DNA of 64,000 nucleotides from Bacteroidales bacterium (GCA_016929525.1 JAFGIP010000003.1:58795-122794); one strand, 5' to 3'. Positions 1 through 8,789 are shown, counted from the stretch's first letter. The notes: a model not told the origin generated them from the sequence alone. Numbers and translations: made by a program.

Positions 1-2
1 AA

Positions 3-344
3 ATTATAAAAGCTTCCAGAGGATATAACAAAGGGGCTGGTAATATGATAAAAATAAAACATAATAGTGTTTATACAACGGCATACTTACATTTATATGC
101 CTTTGCAAAAGGTGTTAAAGTAGGCAAATATGTAAGGCAGGGAGATATTATAGGTTATGTTGGAACTACTGGCCTTTCAACAGGTCCCCATCTCGATTTT
201 CGCTTTTATAAAAATGGTAAACCAATTGATCCGTTAAAAGTAAAAGCACCACCGGTTGAACCTGTTCATGAACAAAATCTGGAAGCATTTAAAATAGAAA
301 AAAACATAGTACTTAAATTACTTTCTGAAGTTAAAGCTCACTGA
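3..344 (+). CDS. M23 family metallopeptidase, C-terminal part (5' end outside window)
   Basis: C-terminal part of a LytM-type peptidoglycan endopeptidase, probably acting in the periplasm on peptide cross-links. The frame is open to the left edge: codons before the track's ATG read IIKASRGYNKGAGNM, typical of the M23 core, so the ATG at 45 is internal and the gene starts outside the window. Visible motifs are AYLHL, GQ/GDIIGYVGTTG-like turns and the final GPHLDFRFYKNGKPIDPL. In LytM the last motif is HxH, giving a catalytic His and a zinc ligand; here it is HLD, so the usual second His is Asp. As far as I recall this variant is common in Bacteroidota M23 proteins, but activity cannot be assumed. 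The 3' end overlaps the convergent purN by 14 bp. Family call sure; substrate and upstream domains unseen. Confidence 0.85.
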   Translation: MIKASRGYNKGAGNMIKIKHNSVYTTAYLHLYAFAKGVKVGKYVRQGDIIGYVGTTGLSTGPHLDFRFYKNGKPIDPLKVKAPPVEPVHEQNLEAFKIEKNIVLKLLSEVKAH

Positions 345-900
345 TTATTTTTTCTACAATTATCGGAAAATGCTTATACTCTAGTTTATGCACCTTCTCA
401 GCCAGAGTTTCCGGAGTTTCATCCTTTGAAATTTCACATTTTGCCTGAAATATTATATTCCCTTCATCGTATTTTTCATTCACATAATGAATTGTAATCC
501 CGGATTGCTTCTCCTGATTTTGAATTACAGCTTCATGGACATACATTCCGTACATACCTTTTCCACCGTATTTGGGTAAAAGTGCAGGATGAATATTTAT
601 AATCCTGTCAGGATAAGACCTGATTAAATTCGTTGGAACCAACCAAAGGAATCCTGCCAGTACGATAAAATCAATATTATTAGAAAGCAGTAGTTTTAGA
701 ACACTATCTGAATCATAAAATTTATCCTTTGTAAATATAAAAGATTGTATGTTTAATACTTTTGCCCTTTCAAGTACATATGCCTTTGCATTGTTTGTCA
801 GGATACATTTTACTCTGGCATTTGAGTTATTTGTAAAATACCTGACCAAAGCTTCTGCATTTGAACCAGAACCTGAAGCGAATATTGCTAAATTCTTCAT
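331..900 (-). CDS. purN: phosphoribosylglycinamide formyltransferase (GART)
   Basis: Cytosolic enzyme of step 3 of purine synthesis; it transfers formyl from 10-formyl-THF to GAR. The start is set at the internal Met giving MKNLAIFASGSGSNAEAL (189 aa), because the PurN family begins at this phosphate-binding strand; the track's upstream extension of 18 residues is unrelated in character. Visible motifs are GSGSN near the N-terminus, the folate/active-site segment NIHPALLPKYGGKGMYG (catalytic Asn and His), and YDEGNII, which carries the conserved Asp. Length is normal for PurN. It is divergent from acpP, with about 165 bp between, and its 3' end overlaps the M23 gene, so the two transcripts converge. 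No purine riboswitch is visible. Confidence 0.95.
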   Translation of the reverse strand: MKNLAIFASGSGSNAEALVRYFTNNSNARVKCILTNNAKAYVLERAKVLNIQSFIFTKDKFYDSDSVLKLLLSNNIDFIVLAGFLWLVPTNLIRSYPDRIINIHPALLPKYGGKGMYGMYVHEAVIQNQEKQSGITIHYVNEKYDEGNIIFQAKCEISKDETPETLAEKVHKLEYKHFPIIVEKIISEL

Positions 901-991
901 AAACAGATTAATCAAGAGAATATTCCTGGAATAGTAACAGATTTTTATAAACAAAAAAAGCTAATTTTAATCCAATATTTCAATCATTTTG

Positions 992-1022
992 TTTGTTTTT
1001 TTTCAATTATTGCATTTCTTTG
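992..1022 (+). promoter_or_regulatory. predicted Bacteroidota-type promoter of acpP-fabF-rnc
   Basis: TTTG at 992-995, 19 bp, then TTTCTTTG at 1015-1022. This matches the TTTG-N19-TAnnTTTG pattern with one mismatch in the -7 element. It lies about 43 bp before the acpP ATG. Prediction by eye only. Confidence 0.45.
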
Positions 1023-1065
1023 CACCGTTATTTTTTAAACCTAAGTATAATTTAAAATTGGAATT

Positions 1066-1302
1066 ATGTCTGATATTGCATCTAGAGTAAAAGCTATAAT
1101 CGTTGACAAACTTGGAGTTGATGAAAGCGAAGTTACACCCGAAGCAAGTTTTACAAACGATTTAGGTGCAGACTCACTGGATACAGTTGAGTTAATTATG
1201 GAATTCGAAAAAGAATTTAACATTGGTATTCCTGATGATCAAGCAGAAAAAATTGGTACTGTAGCTGAAGCTATTAAGTACATTGAAGAGAATGCTAAGT
1301 AA
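1066..1302 (+). CDS. acpP: acyl carrier protein
   Basis: Small acidic carrier of growing acyl chains in type II fatty-acid synthesis. The 78-aa product is of normal length, with the phosphopantetheine attachment motif [12 protein letters not shown]; the modified Ser is residue 37. The helix III region [13 protein letters not shown] is also typical. It is followed 33 bp later by fabF, the usual acpP-fabF pair, and then by rnc, an order widespread in Bacteroidota. A promoter-like TTTG-N19-TTTCTTTG lies just upstream. Confidence 0.97.
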   Translation: MSDIASRVKAIIVDKLGVDESEVTPEASFTNDLGADSLDTVELIMEFEKEFNIGIPDDQAEKIGTVAEAIKYIEENAK

Positions 1303-1335
1303 ATTTTTCATTTAGGAAATTAACCTCACTACAGT

Positions 1336-2586
1336 ATGGAATTAAAGCGAGTAGTGGTTACCGGACTAGGTGCCCTGACCCCTATTGGAAATAATGTTAA
1401 AGAATACTGGGAAAATCTTGTTAATGGAACAAGTGGTGCCGACATTATAACTCGGTTTGATGCCACAAATTTCAAAACTCGATTTGCTTGTGAGGTTAAG
1501 AATTTTAACACTGAAGATCACTTCGACCGTAAAGAGGGCAGAAAGCTTGATTTGTTTACGCAATTTGCACTTGTTGCAGCAAAAGAAGCAATGGCTGATT
1601 CAGGATTAGATACTGAAAAGGTTAACCTTGATAAAGCCGGGGTGATCTTTGGTTCTGGAATAGGTGGATTCGGGACTTTTTATGATGAGATGAAAACTTA
1701 CATAGAAGGAAATGGGATACCCAGATTCAATCCCTTCTTTATTCCAAAGCTAATTTCCGATATTGCAGCCGGGCATATTTCAATGAAATATGGTTTTAGA
1801 GGACCTAATTATGCTACTGTATCGGCTTGTGCTTCTTCAACAAATGCCATAATCGACGCATTTAACTACATCAGGCTTGGGAAGGCCATAGTATTTATAA
1901 CAGGTGGTGCGGAAGCTGCAATTAATGAACCCGGAGTTGGGGGTTTCAACGCAATGCAAGCTATATCAACTAACAACGATGAATATAAATCAGCATCACG
2001 TCCGTTCGATGTAAATCGCGATGGTTTTGTTATAGGTGAAGGTGCAGGGGCTTTGATTCTCGAAGAATATGAGCATGCTAAAAAACGAGGTGCTAAAATA
2101 TATTGTGAACTTATCGGAGGTGGTTTGGCGGCCGATGCTTACCATTTAACAGCACCTCACCCAGATGGAATCGGAGCAGCTAACGTTATGAGATTCACGC
2201 TTGAAGATGCAGGAATGAATCCGGATGAACTGGATTATATCAATGCACATGGTACAGCTACACCAAGAGGCGATATTGCCGAAACTAAAGCCGTTGTAAA
2301 CGTTTTTGGCAGTCATGCTTATAAACTAAACATTAGCTCGACAAAATCAATGACAGGACACCTGTTGGGTGCCGCGGGTGCCATTGAAGCTATTGCTTCA
2401 ATTCTTGCAATTGTAAATGGAGTGATACCTCCTACAATAAACCTTAATAATATCGATCCTGAAATTGATTCAAAATTGAATCTGACACCAAATACTGCTC
2501 AGGAAAGACCCGTAAATTCAGCATTAAGTAATACATTTGGTTTTGGTGGCCATAACACATCAGCAATCTTCAGAAAGATCTCTTAA
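1336..2586 (+). CDS. fabF: beta-ketoacyl-ACP synthase II
   Basis: Condensing enzyme that elongates acyl-ACP with malonyl-ACP. The 416-aa thiolase-fold protein has the complete Cys-His-His triad: Cys165 in VSACASSTN, His305 in NAHGTATPRGD, and His342 in SMTGHLLGAAG. The C-terminal NTFGFGGHN is characteristic of FabF/FabB. The Cys-His-His set, rather than Cys-His-Asn, rules out FabH. It follows acpP directly; the next reading frame, rnc, opens inside its last 50 bp if the ATG start of rnc is used. Confidence 0.96.
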   Translation: MELKRVVVTGLGALTPIGNNVKEYWENLVNGTSGADIITRFDATNFKTRFACEVKNFNTEDHFDRKEGRKLDLFTQFALVAAKEAMADSGLDTEKVNLDKAGVIFGSGIGGFGTFYDEMKTYIEGNGIPRFNPFFIPKLISDIAAGHISMKYGFRGPNYATVSACASSTNAIIDAFNYIRLGKAIVFITGGAEAAINEPGVGGFNAMQAISTNNDEYKSASRPFDVNRDGFVIGEGAGALILEEYEHAKKRGAKIYCELIGGGLAADAYHLTAPHPDGIGAANVMRFTLEDAGMNPDELDYINAHGTATPRGDIAETKAVVNVFGSHAYKLNISSTKSMTGHLLGAAGAIEAIASILAIVNGVIPPTINLNNIDPEIDSKLNLTPNTAQERPVNSALSNTFGFGGHNTSAIFRKIS

Positions 2587-3316
2587 AAGTTTGCATCCTG
2601 AAAAGAGAAATCATAAGAGGTTTATTTTTATCCCTGATAAAAAGTATAAAAAACAAATTAAACGCGTTTTAGGCTTTAAGCCCGTTAAACATAAACTTTA
2701 CCAACTGGCACTGATCCATAAATCAGCATCAGGTAAATTCTCCAGTAATTATGAAATTAATAATGAAAGACTGGAATTCCTTGGTGATGCCATTCTCGAT
2801 TCAATCGTATCTGAACATTTATACAATAAATTTCCCGATAAAGATGAAGGATTTCTTACACAGATGCGTTCGAAAATTGTTAACAGGGAAACTTTAAGAA
2901 ATGTTGCAATAAAAATGGGCATAAATAAATTAGTTATTGCCCACTTAACAAAAGATAACCATAAATCGCTTTACGGTGATGCCCTGGAAGCATTAATTGG
3001 TGCAATATACCTGGATAAAGGATATAAAGCTGTAAATAAATTCATTTTAAAGAAAATATTCAAATATTATATCGATCTCGATGAGTTAAGTGAAACAGAA
3101 ATAGATTTTAAAAGCAGAATTATTGAATGGGGACAAAAAAACAAAAAAGACATTAATTTTACTTGTCAGGAACAACTGGATGGTGATGATAAAATTCCCG
3201 TGTTTATTTCTCATTTGCTGGTTTTTGACGATATTGTTGGCATGGGATTGGGAAAATCAAAGAAAGAAGCTGAACAAAATGCAGCACGCCAGGCAATCCA
3301 AATAATTGGTTTATAG
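2537..3316 (+). CDS. rnc: ribonuclease III
   Basis: Double-strand-specific endoribonuclease for rRNA precursor and mRNA processing. It has the RNase III signature NERLEFLGDAILD, with the catalytic acidic residues, and a second acidic motif in GDALEALIGAIYLD. A C-terminal dsRNA-binding domain ends in GLGKSKKEAEQNAARQA. The start is uncertain: the ATG at 2537 gives 259 aa and overlaps fabF by 50 bp, while a TTG at 2591, just after the fabF stop, would give 241 aa and keep the usual short N-terminal arm before the RVLGFKP helix. The FPExxxVDY gene follows 7 bp after the stop. Product certain, start not. Confidence 0.93.
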   Translation: MVLVAITHQQSSERSLKSLHPEKRNHKRFIFIPDKKYKKQIKRVLGFKPVKHKLYQLALIHKSASGKFSSNYEINNERLEFLGDAILDSIVSEHLYNKFPDKDEGFLTQMRSKIVNRETLRNVAIKMGINKLVIAHLTKDNHKSLYGDALEALIGAIYLDKGYKAVNKFILKKIFKYYIDLDELSETEIDFKSRIIEWGQKNKKDINFTCQEQLDGDDKIPVFISHLLVFDDIVGMGLGKSKKEAEQNAARQAIQIIGL

Positions 3317-3323
3317 TCTGCTC

Positions 3324-3746
3324 ATGAAAAAAAGTATACTTAAGTTATCATCAGAAACAGAACATGAAAACAGACAGATGTTTTCAATATCTACCGGTGA
3401 AAAAGATATTCGTATCTGCTGGATTTTAAATCAGGTGCTGAAAGCAAATTTATTTTTGGTTGATGATATTATTGTCTCTATAAAGCAATCTGATGTTGTA
3501 TTCAGAAATTATTATTTTGAAAGTGATGAAGGTATAGACAAATATCACCTCTTTGTAAATCGGGGAAATGGTGCCTTTTTATTTCCTGAATTAAAAAATG
3601 TCGACTATTTACTCTTAATTAGAAGTGAATCAGTTATCCCTCCGACTGAAGATTTTATTTTTCAGTTAAAATCCTTTCCCGAAATATCTGCTTTTTTGCC
3701 TGTTGATATACGCAAATTAAAATCGTTCTCCCGTCTGAAGCTATAG
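3324..3746 (+). CDS. IPExxxVDY-family protein
   Basis: A 140-aa protein of unknown function in a Bacteroidota-specific family, recognised by the motif FPELKNVDYLLLI (canonical IPExxxVDY) and by its place directly behind rnc. The track's start is a TTG at 3306 inside rnc; the ATG at 3324, 7 bp after the rnc stop, gives the natural N-terminus MKKSILKLS. No signal peptide or membrane segment is visible. In many relatives pyruvate kinase follows; here the next gene is a histidine kinase on the same strand after 150 bp. No function is proposed. Confidence 0.8.
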   Translation: MKKSILKLSSETEHENRQMFSISTGEKDIRICWILNQVLKANLFLVDDIIVSIKQSDVVFRNYYFESDEGIDKYHLFVNRGNGAFLFPELKNVDYLLLIRSESVIPPTEDFIFQLKSFPEISAFLPVDIRKLKSFSRLKL

Positions 3747-3772
3747 TTTTAAATAATTTGCTATAATTCTTA

Positions 3773-3786
3773 GTGATTAATATCAC
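3773..3786. promoter_or_regulatory. CRP/FNR-like palindrome upstream of the hybrid kinase
   Basis: GTGATTAATATCAC is a perfect 14-bp palindromic match to the GTGA-N6-TCAC core bound by CRP/FNR-family regulators, and it also contains the FNR-like TGAT-N4-ATCA. It lies 111 bp before the ATG of the hybrid histidine kinase, in a 150-bp gene-free gap. No promoter with both elements is clear next to it. Candidate only. Confidence 0.3.
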
Positions 3787-3896
3787 CTAATCAGTATATA
3801 ATATATCATATCTCCGGGGACCTTTAAGAATGAGGCATAGAGTAATTTTGTTTTATCTGAATTCAATCAGGGAACCTGATCAAATATTATTATTCG

Positions 3897-5960
3897 ATGT
3901 TGGGCAGTTCGGAGGATTATATCAAACTTTTATTAGGCAATGAAGATTGGTTAATGTCACGTGTCTTGATGTATGCAAAGAAGCAGGGTTATGCAAAGTA
4001 TACATCAACGTTACAGGAAGCATGGAGGTTATCGATAAGTGGTCTTACAGAGTCTTTAGTAATGGCAGTGAAAACCTTCGATATAGTCCCGCCAGAATTA
4101 AATCCGGACGCAAGTTATACAGACGACCCGGTTTCAAGATTTGGAGTTATTGAAGCCAAGCGACACCGTGAAAGAGGAGTTACTCTCAGTATGTTTCTGG
4201 GGCTTATGAAATACTATCGTCAGTCATATCTCGATCTTATTAATGCCTCCGGAAATTCGAAACAATTAAAACAAAGATTTAATTTATTTACTGACAGATG
4301 TTTCGACAGAATAGAAATTGGTTATGTGAATGAATGGACTCATACCCCTGAAGAAAAAATATTTCAGGAACTCCAGGACACCAACAGAAAGATTGTTAAT
4401 GAAAAGAATAGATATCTGACAATATTCGAGAGTTTGTTTGCTCCAATAATTCTCTTAGACGATCATAATAAAATTGTTAACTTCAATTTAGCAGCATCCA
4501 GACTATTTACCGATATTAAAATTGCAGGAACTCTTTATTATAATAAAGAACAGGCTTCGGAAGCATTACAAATTGTTGAAGATAAACTGAATGAGCTTGT
4601 AAAATCTAACAATGAATTACTGAAATTCGAAACTTATATTAATACCAATGTAGGTGAAAGATATTTCCAGGTTTTATTAAAAAAAATGTTGGATGTGAGT
4701 GAAAAGTTCAAGGGTACAATAATTATGCTTGATGACCTCACAAATCGTATTGAAACTGAAAAACATCTGCAGATAGCTAAGGTGAAAGCAGAAGAGGCTG
4801 ACAGACTAAAAACAGCATTTCTGGCAAATATGTCTCACGAAATCAGGACTCCGATGAATGCAATAATTGGTTTTACCGAATTATTAATTTCATCCAGTTA
4901 TAACAAGAAAGAACGTAAAGATTATCTGAATCTGATCCGGAAAAGTAGTGCCGATCTTTTAAATATAATTGAAGATATTATTGATGTCGCAAAAATAGAA
5001 TCGAAACAAATAAGAATTAAATATAAGATCTGCAATCCGTTTGATATTCTGCAGGATCTTCAGGCTGTTTATTATGAAACCCTTCGACGATATGGTACAA
5101 ATGATGATGTTGAACTAATAATAAAAGTTAAACAGGAAGAAAGGAATATTACATTATATACCGACTGTGAAAGGTTAAAACAGGTTATGACAAATTTGTT
5201 GAATAACGCAGCCAAATTTACCAGTAAAGGATTTATAGAGTTTGGATACAAAGTTGTTAATCAGGCAAACATATTTTTCTTTGTGAGGGATACAGGAAGA
5301 GGAGTACCTCCTGGCATGAAAGATAAAATATTCGATCGGTTTGTACAAGTGGAAAAACATAATGACACAAATTGTGGCGGGGCAGGTTTGGGACTGGCTA
5401 TATGTAAAAATATCATTAACCTGATGGGAGGTAAAATATGGGTAGAATCGGAAGAAGGAAAGGGTTCGGTGTTCTACTTTCAGTTACCGATCAGAGAAGT
5501 GCCCAATGAAATCAGGAATAAAGTTGGTCAGTTAAAAGAAAGTGAAAATGCAATAATTGATTTGAGTGATAAAGTTTTGCTTGTCGCAGAAGATGATAAT
5601 ATAAATTATATTTATCTGAACGAAATACTTAAAAAAACAGGTGCTAAAATTCTATGGGCCAAAAACGGATTGGAAGCAATCAATCTGGTAGAGTCAGAAG
5701 AACATATAGATCTAATCCTTATGGATATTAAAATGCCTGAGGTGGATGGTTTGGAAGCTTCACGCTATATTTCTGGGATTAAACCCGAAATCCCTATAAT
5801 TGCACAAACAGCATTAGCTGTGGACGGGGATAAATCTAAATGTTTAAGTGCCGGTTGTTCTGCTTATATAACAAAACCTATTGAATCGAAAAATCTGTTT
5901 TTACTTATCCGGAACCAACTTATGAAAAAGAAAAACATTAATAAGGTAATCTATAAATAA
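3897..5960 (+). CDS. PAS-containing hybrid histidine kinase with C-terminal receiver
   Basis: A 687-aa cytosolic hybrid sensor kinase; no signal peptide or membrane segment is visible. Residues 1-150 form an all-helical N-terminal sensor resembling RsbRD/RsbR-type N-terminal domains (conserved-looking EAKRHRERGVTLSMFLGLM). About 170-290 is PAS-like, and 300-370 is HisKA with His314 in FLANMSHEIRTPMN. The HATPase domain follows, with N-box MTNLLNNAAKF, G1 DTGRGVP and G2 GGAGLGLAI. The receiver, about residues 560-675, has acidic AEDDN, phospho-acceptor Asp610 in LILMDIKMP, and a conserved Lys in ITKPI. There is no output domain, so it must pass phosphate on or act through its receiver. It stands alone and ends at a strong terminator. 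The stimulus is unknown. Confidence 0.9.
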   Translation: MLGSSEDYIKLLLGNEDWLMSRVLMYAKKQGYAKYTSTLQEAWRLSISGLTESLVMAVKTFDIVPPELNPDASYTDDPVSRFGVIEAKRHRERGVTLSMFLGLMKYYRQSYLDLINASGNSKQLKQRFNLFTDRCFDRIEIGYVNEWTHTPEEKIFQELQDTNRKIVNEKNRYLTIFESLFAPIILLDDHNKIVNFNLAASRLFTDIKIAGTLYYNKEQASEALQIVEDKLNELVKSNNELLKFETYINTNVGERYFQVLLKKMLDVSEKFKGTIIMLDDLTNRIETEKHLQIAKVKAEEADRLKTAFLANMSHEIRTPMNAIIGFTELLISSSYNKKERKDYLNLIRKSSADLLNIIEDIIDVAKIESKQIRIKYKICNPFDILQDLQAVYYETLRRYGTNDDVELIIKVKQEERNITLYTDCERLKQVMTNLLNNAAKFTSKGFIEFGYKVVNQANIFFFVRDTGRGVPPGMKDKIFDRFVQVEKHNDTNCGGAGLGLAICKNIINLMGGKIWVESEEGKGSVFYFQLPIREVPNEIRNKVGQLKESENAIIDLSDKVLLVAEDDNINYIYLNEILKKTGAKILWAKNGLEAINLVESEEHIDLILMDIKMPEVDGLEASRYISGIKPEIPIIAQTALAVDGDKSKCLSAGCSAYITKPIESKNLFLLIRNQLMKKKNINKVIYK

Positions 5961-5990
5961 AAAAAAAGGAGGCAAACCGCCTCCTTTTAT
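5961..5990 (+). terminator. intrinsic terminator after the hybrid kinase
   Basis: A-tract, stem GGAGGC / GCCTCC with loop AAACC (5968-5984), then TTTTAT. The flanking A and T tracts extend the stem, so it may also work on the opposite strand. It starts at the stop codon of the kinase gene. Confidence 0.9.
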
Positions 5991-6268
5991 TAACCCTAAC
6001 CCATTATTACCTATGAAAAGAATCAGAAACCTATTACCTTAATTATGAAACTTATAAGTTTTATTTATATTGTTCGTTGTAATTTTTTTCTTTCCTATTT
6101 GACGAAAAAAAATATTAAAGGTTGCTTTTAATGTCATTTTTTTTCGTTTTCATCCTATTTCTATACCGAAACAAAGCTATATCAAAGTTTAGTTAACAGA
6201 TATCAATGATTGTTAAAGATTGTTAAACCCATAAGATCGAAACGAACAGCAGTGTATCTTTACCTGAA
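5991..6268. other. gene-free gap with a repeated ATTACCT motif and a 9-codon ORF
   Basis: 278 bp between the terminator and the RprX-like kinase. It begins with ATTAACCCTAACCCATTATTACCTATG, and ATTACCT returns about 28 bp later before TTAATTATGAAAC. Between them is a tiny ORF, MKRIRNLLP then stop (6013-6042). The rest is AT-rich, with T-runs and no clear promoter. It may be a leader or a degenerate intergenic repeat; nothing here proves expression. Confidence 0.3.
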
Positions 6269-7813
6269 ATGAGTAAACGATTTATATTATTATTGAGTGT
6301 AATTATAAGTTTTGCGCTGCTATCTTTAATTGTAGTTCAGGTACTCTGGATTATTAATGCTTTCGGAGTAAAAGAGAAACAATTTAACCAGCTGGCACAA
6401 AAGTCGCTGGCCGAGGTAGTTTATTCAATCCAACAGCAGGAAACAATGAATCTGATCTACGATGAGATCCAGCCTTATAATGTCGACACTACTTTTCAAC
6501 AAACAACAGATAACTATTATTTTGACACTGTTATTCATTTTGAGGCAGACACTTTATCCGGGGTGAAATTTACTCAGGATTTAAAGATAACCAGCCGGAC
6601 CCGTGAAGGAAATATTACTGCAAATATTTCATTTTCTTCAGACAATGATTATGGAAAAGCATCTCGTATTGCAGATTCGTCTTTCCAAAGAAAGATTTCA
6701 AACAGAAGATCTTTCGTTGATCAGGTTGTGTCACGTATGTTTTCTTTTAGTCCGCTAATCGAAGATCGGGTTTCTCCGCAAATAATCGAACAGGAACTTA
6801 ATAAAGCATTTTCTGAAAATGGCATATCTGCTAATTTTGAATTTGCAGTTATTAGACCGAATCGCGATATTGCCCTTAAATCGAAAAATTACGATCAGAA
6901 TAAAACTCTGCAATTATATTATGCAAGGCTATTCCCCGACGACTTTTTCGATAACCCAAACTATTTAACTGTCTATTTTCCGCGCAGAAGAAATTATATT
7001 ATGCGTTCTGTAGGTTTTATGGGAATATCTTCATCGTTATTGACCTTATTTTTAATACTGACTTTTACGTTCACACTATATATTATATATAAACAAAAAA
7101 AGCTTTCCGAAATGAAAAGCGATTTTGTAAATAATATGACCCATGAATTAAAAACTCCCATATCTACTATTTCTCTGGCATCACAGATGTTGGCTGATAA
7201 ATCTATTCCCGATCAAAGTAAAAACTTTGACAGAATTTCAACAATGATATCCGAGGAAAGTAAAAGACTGGGCTACCAGGTGGAAAGAGTTTTGCAAATG
7301 GCAAAATTTGATCAGGATAAACTTAACCTGAATTTAAAGGATGTTAATGTTCATGAGCTGATTGAATCGGTCATATCCAACTTTTATATACAAATCGAAT
7401 CAAAAAACGGAATGCTGGTGCCATCATTACACGCAGATTACGATCTTGTCGCCGCAGACCCTGTTCATTTTACTAATGTTGTATCTAATTTACTGGATAA
7501 TGCAGTGAAATATACAACGGATAGCCCGGAAATTTTTATTGAAACCCGAAATGAAAATAATAAAATCCTCATTTCGGTTCGTGATAATGGTGTTGGGATA
7601 AGTAGAGCAAATCAGAGACGGATTTTTGATAAGTTTTACAGAGTCTCAACAGGTAATATTCATAACGTCAAGGGATTTGGTCTGGGACTAAGCTATGTCA
7701 AAAAAATTGTGGAAATGCATGGAGGCATTGTCAGTGTCAGTTCGGAACCAGGTCAGGGATCTGTGTTTTCCGTATCAATACCTTTAAAAAATAATAAGCA
7801 TGGAAGGAATTAG
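6269..7813 (+). CDS. two-component sensor histidine kinase, RprX-like
   Basis: A 514-aa membrane sensor kinase. TM1 spans about residues 8-30, a periplasmic domain about 31-245, and TM2 about 250-273. HisKA follows with His292 in NNMTHELKTPIS, then HATPase with N-box NVVSNLLDNAVKY, G1 RDNGVGIS and G2 GFGLGLSYV. Architecture, length and the fused-operon partner resemble RprX of Bacteroides (RprX/RprY). The periplasmic sensor has no recognisable named fold. The 3' end overlaps the response regulator start by 14 bp, so the pair is translationally coupled. The signal is unknown. Confident as a kinase, moderately so as RprX-like. Confidence 0.9.
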   Translation: MSKRFILLLSVIISFALLSLIVVQVLWIINAFGVKEKQFNQLAQKSLAEVVYSIQQQETMNLIYDEIQPYNVDTTFQQTTDNYYFDTVIHFEADTLSGVKFTQDLKITSRTREGNITANISFSSDNDYGKASRIADSSFQRKISNRRSFVDQVVSRMFSFSPLIEDRVSPQIIEQELNKAFSENGISANFEFAVIRPNRDIALKSKNYDQNKTLQLYYARLFPDDFFDNPNYLTVYFPRRRNYIMRSVGFMGISSSLLTLFLILTFTFTLYIIYKQKKLSEMKSDFVNNMTHELKTPISTISLASQMLADKSIPDQSKNFDRISTMISEESKRLGYQVERVLQMAKFDQDKLNLNLKDVNVHELIESVISNFYIQIESKNGMLVPSLHADYDLVAADPVHFTNVVSNLLDNAVKYTTDSPEIFIETRNENNKILISVRDNGVGISRANQRRIFDKFYRVSTGNIHNVKGFGLGLSYVKKIVEMHGGIVSVSSEPGQGSVFSVSIPLKNNKHGRN

Positions 7814-8486
7814 AATTTTACTTGCAGAAGACGATGAAAATCTCGGTTCGCTTTTAAAAGAATATCTCGTTGCTAAGAAATATAATACTGATTGGTATCC
7901 AAATGGTGAAATTGCCTATAAAAATTTTGTTAAGCGACATTATGATTTATGTATACTTGATATTATGATGCCTGTTAAGGATGGAATAACTGTCGCAAAA
8001 GAAATCAGAATGACTAATGCAGAGATTCCTATTATCTTTCTTACAGCAAAATCATTAAAAGAAGATGTACTGGAAGGCTTTAAGGCTGGTGCAGACGACT
8101 ATATTGCCAAGCCTTTTAGCATGGAAGAATTACTATACAGGATTGAGGCAATTCTAAGACGTACTAATAAACAGGGACAGTTCAATACGCAGAAGGAATT
8201 TACTGTTGGTAAGTATCATTTCGATACGGAAAAGCAGTTACTAAAACTGGGTGATAAAATTCAAAAACTTACAACAAAAGAAACCGATTTATTAAAATTA
8301 CTTTGTCTTAATAAAAATTCTGTTTTGGAAAGGAATTTCGCATTAAAAGCTATCTGGATTGATGATAATTACTTTAATGCCCGTAGTATGGATGTTTACA
8401 TTGCTAAACTTCGCAAATACCTTAAAGACGATCCCAGTGTTGAAATTATTAATATACATGGAAAAGGGTTTAAGTTATTGGGTTAG
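7800..8486 (+). CDS. OmpR-family response regulator, RprY-like
   Basis: A 228-aa DNA-binding response regulator partnered with the kinase that overlaps it. The receiver has the acidic pair in LLAEDDENLG, phospho-acceptor Asp54 in CILDIMMP, Thr82 and Lys104 (DDYIAKPF). From about residue 130 there is a winged-helix Trans_reg_C domain, with the recognition-helix region ARSMDVYIAKLRKYL and the ending GKGFKLLG. All phosphorylation residues are present. The target genes are not evident; about 300 bp without an intact plus-strand gene follow. Confidence 0.93.
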   Translation: MEGIRILLAEDDENLGSLLKEYLVAKKYNTDWYPNGEIAYKNFVKRHYDLCILDIMMPVKDGITVAKEIRMTNAEIPIIFLTAKSLKEDVLEGFKAGADDYIAKPFSMEELLYRIEAILRRTNKQGQFNTQKEFTVGKYHFDTEKQLLKLGDKIQKLTTKETDLLKLLCLNKNSVLERNFALKAIWIDDNYFNARSMDVYIAKLRKYLKDDPSVEIINIHGKGFKLLG

Positions 8487-8768
8487 TTAATTTAAGTTCA
8501 TAATTTAATTCAACACGAATAATGAACATTTTAGTTTATTGATGCTGTCCATGGAAATTGCTTCACAATTAATCATCTGATCAGCTCTTTGATTAAGCAG
8601 TTCGATAGTTAAAAATTCATTAAAATTTTCAGATTTGTAACTCCATGATCCTGATTTTACTTATTCAATAATCTCATTGAGACATTCAATCAACATATTA
8701 ACACCGACCTGTTGAAAATATTTGAATGATTTTATTTGCTGCCTTGGTATTATTAATACTTTTGGTGC
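8487..8768 (-). pseudogene. possible decayed reading frame on the minus strand
   Basis: Read on the minus strand, one frame stays open for about 88 codons from near 8771 down to 8500 with a single internal TAA. Its segments read KVLIIPRQQIKSFKYFQQ, then after the stop SWSYKSENFNEFLTIELL, ending FVLN and a stop. In DNA this AT-rich about six stops would be expected by chance, so a broken gene or fragment is plausible. I do not recognise the family. It could also be a chance open stretch between the RprY-like regulator and the STAS gene. Low confidence. Confidence 0.25.
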
Positions 8769-8789
8769 TTGAATTTTAAATGCATACCG

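Noticed and set aside
3306-3323. Upstream TTG start for the FPExxxVDY gene
   Set aside because: Lies inside rnc; the ATG at 3324 right after the rnc stop gives a normal N-terminus.
3830-3946. 38-codon ORF starting ATGAGGCATAG just before the hybrid kinase
   Set aside because: Overlaps the kinase start in another frame, no recognisable peptide, and no promoter or start signal supports it.
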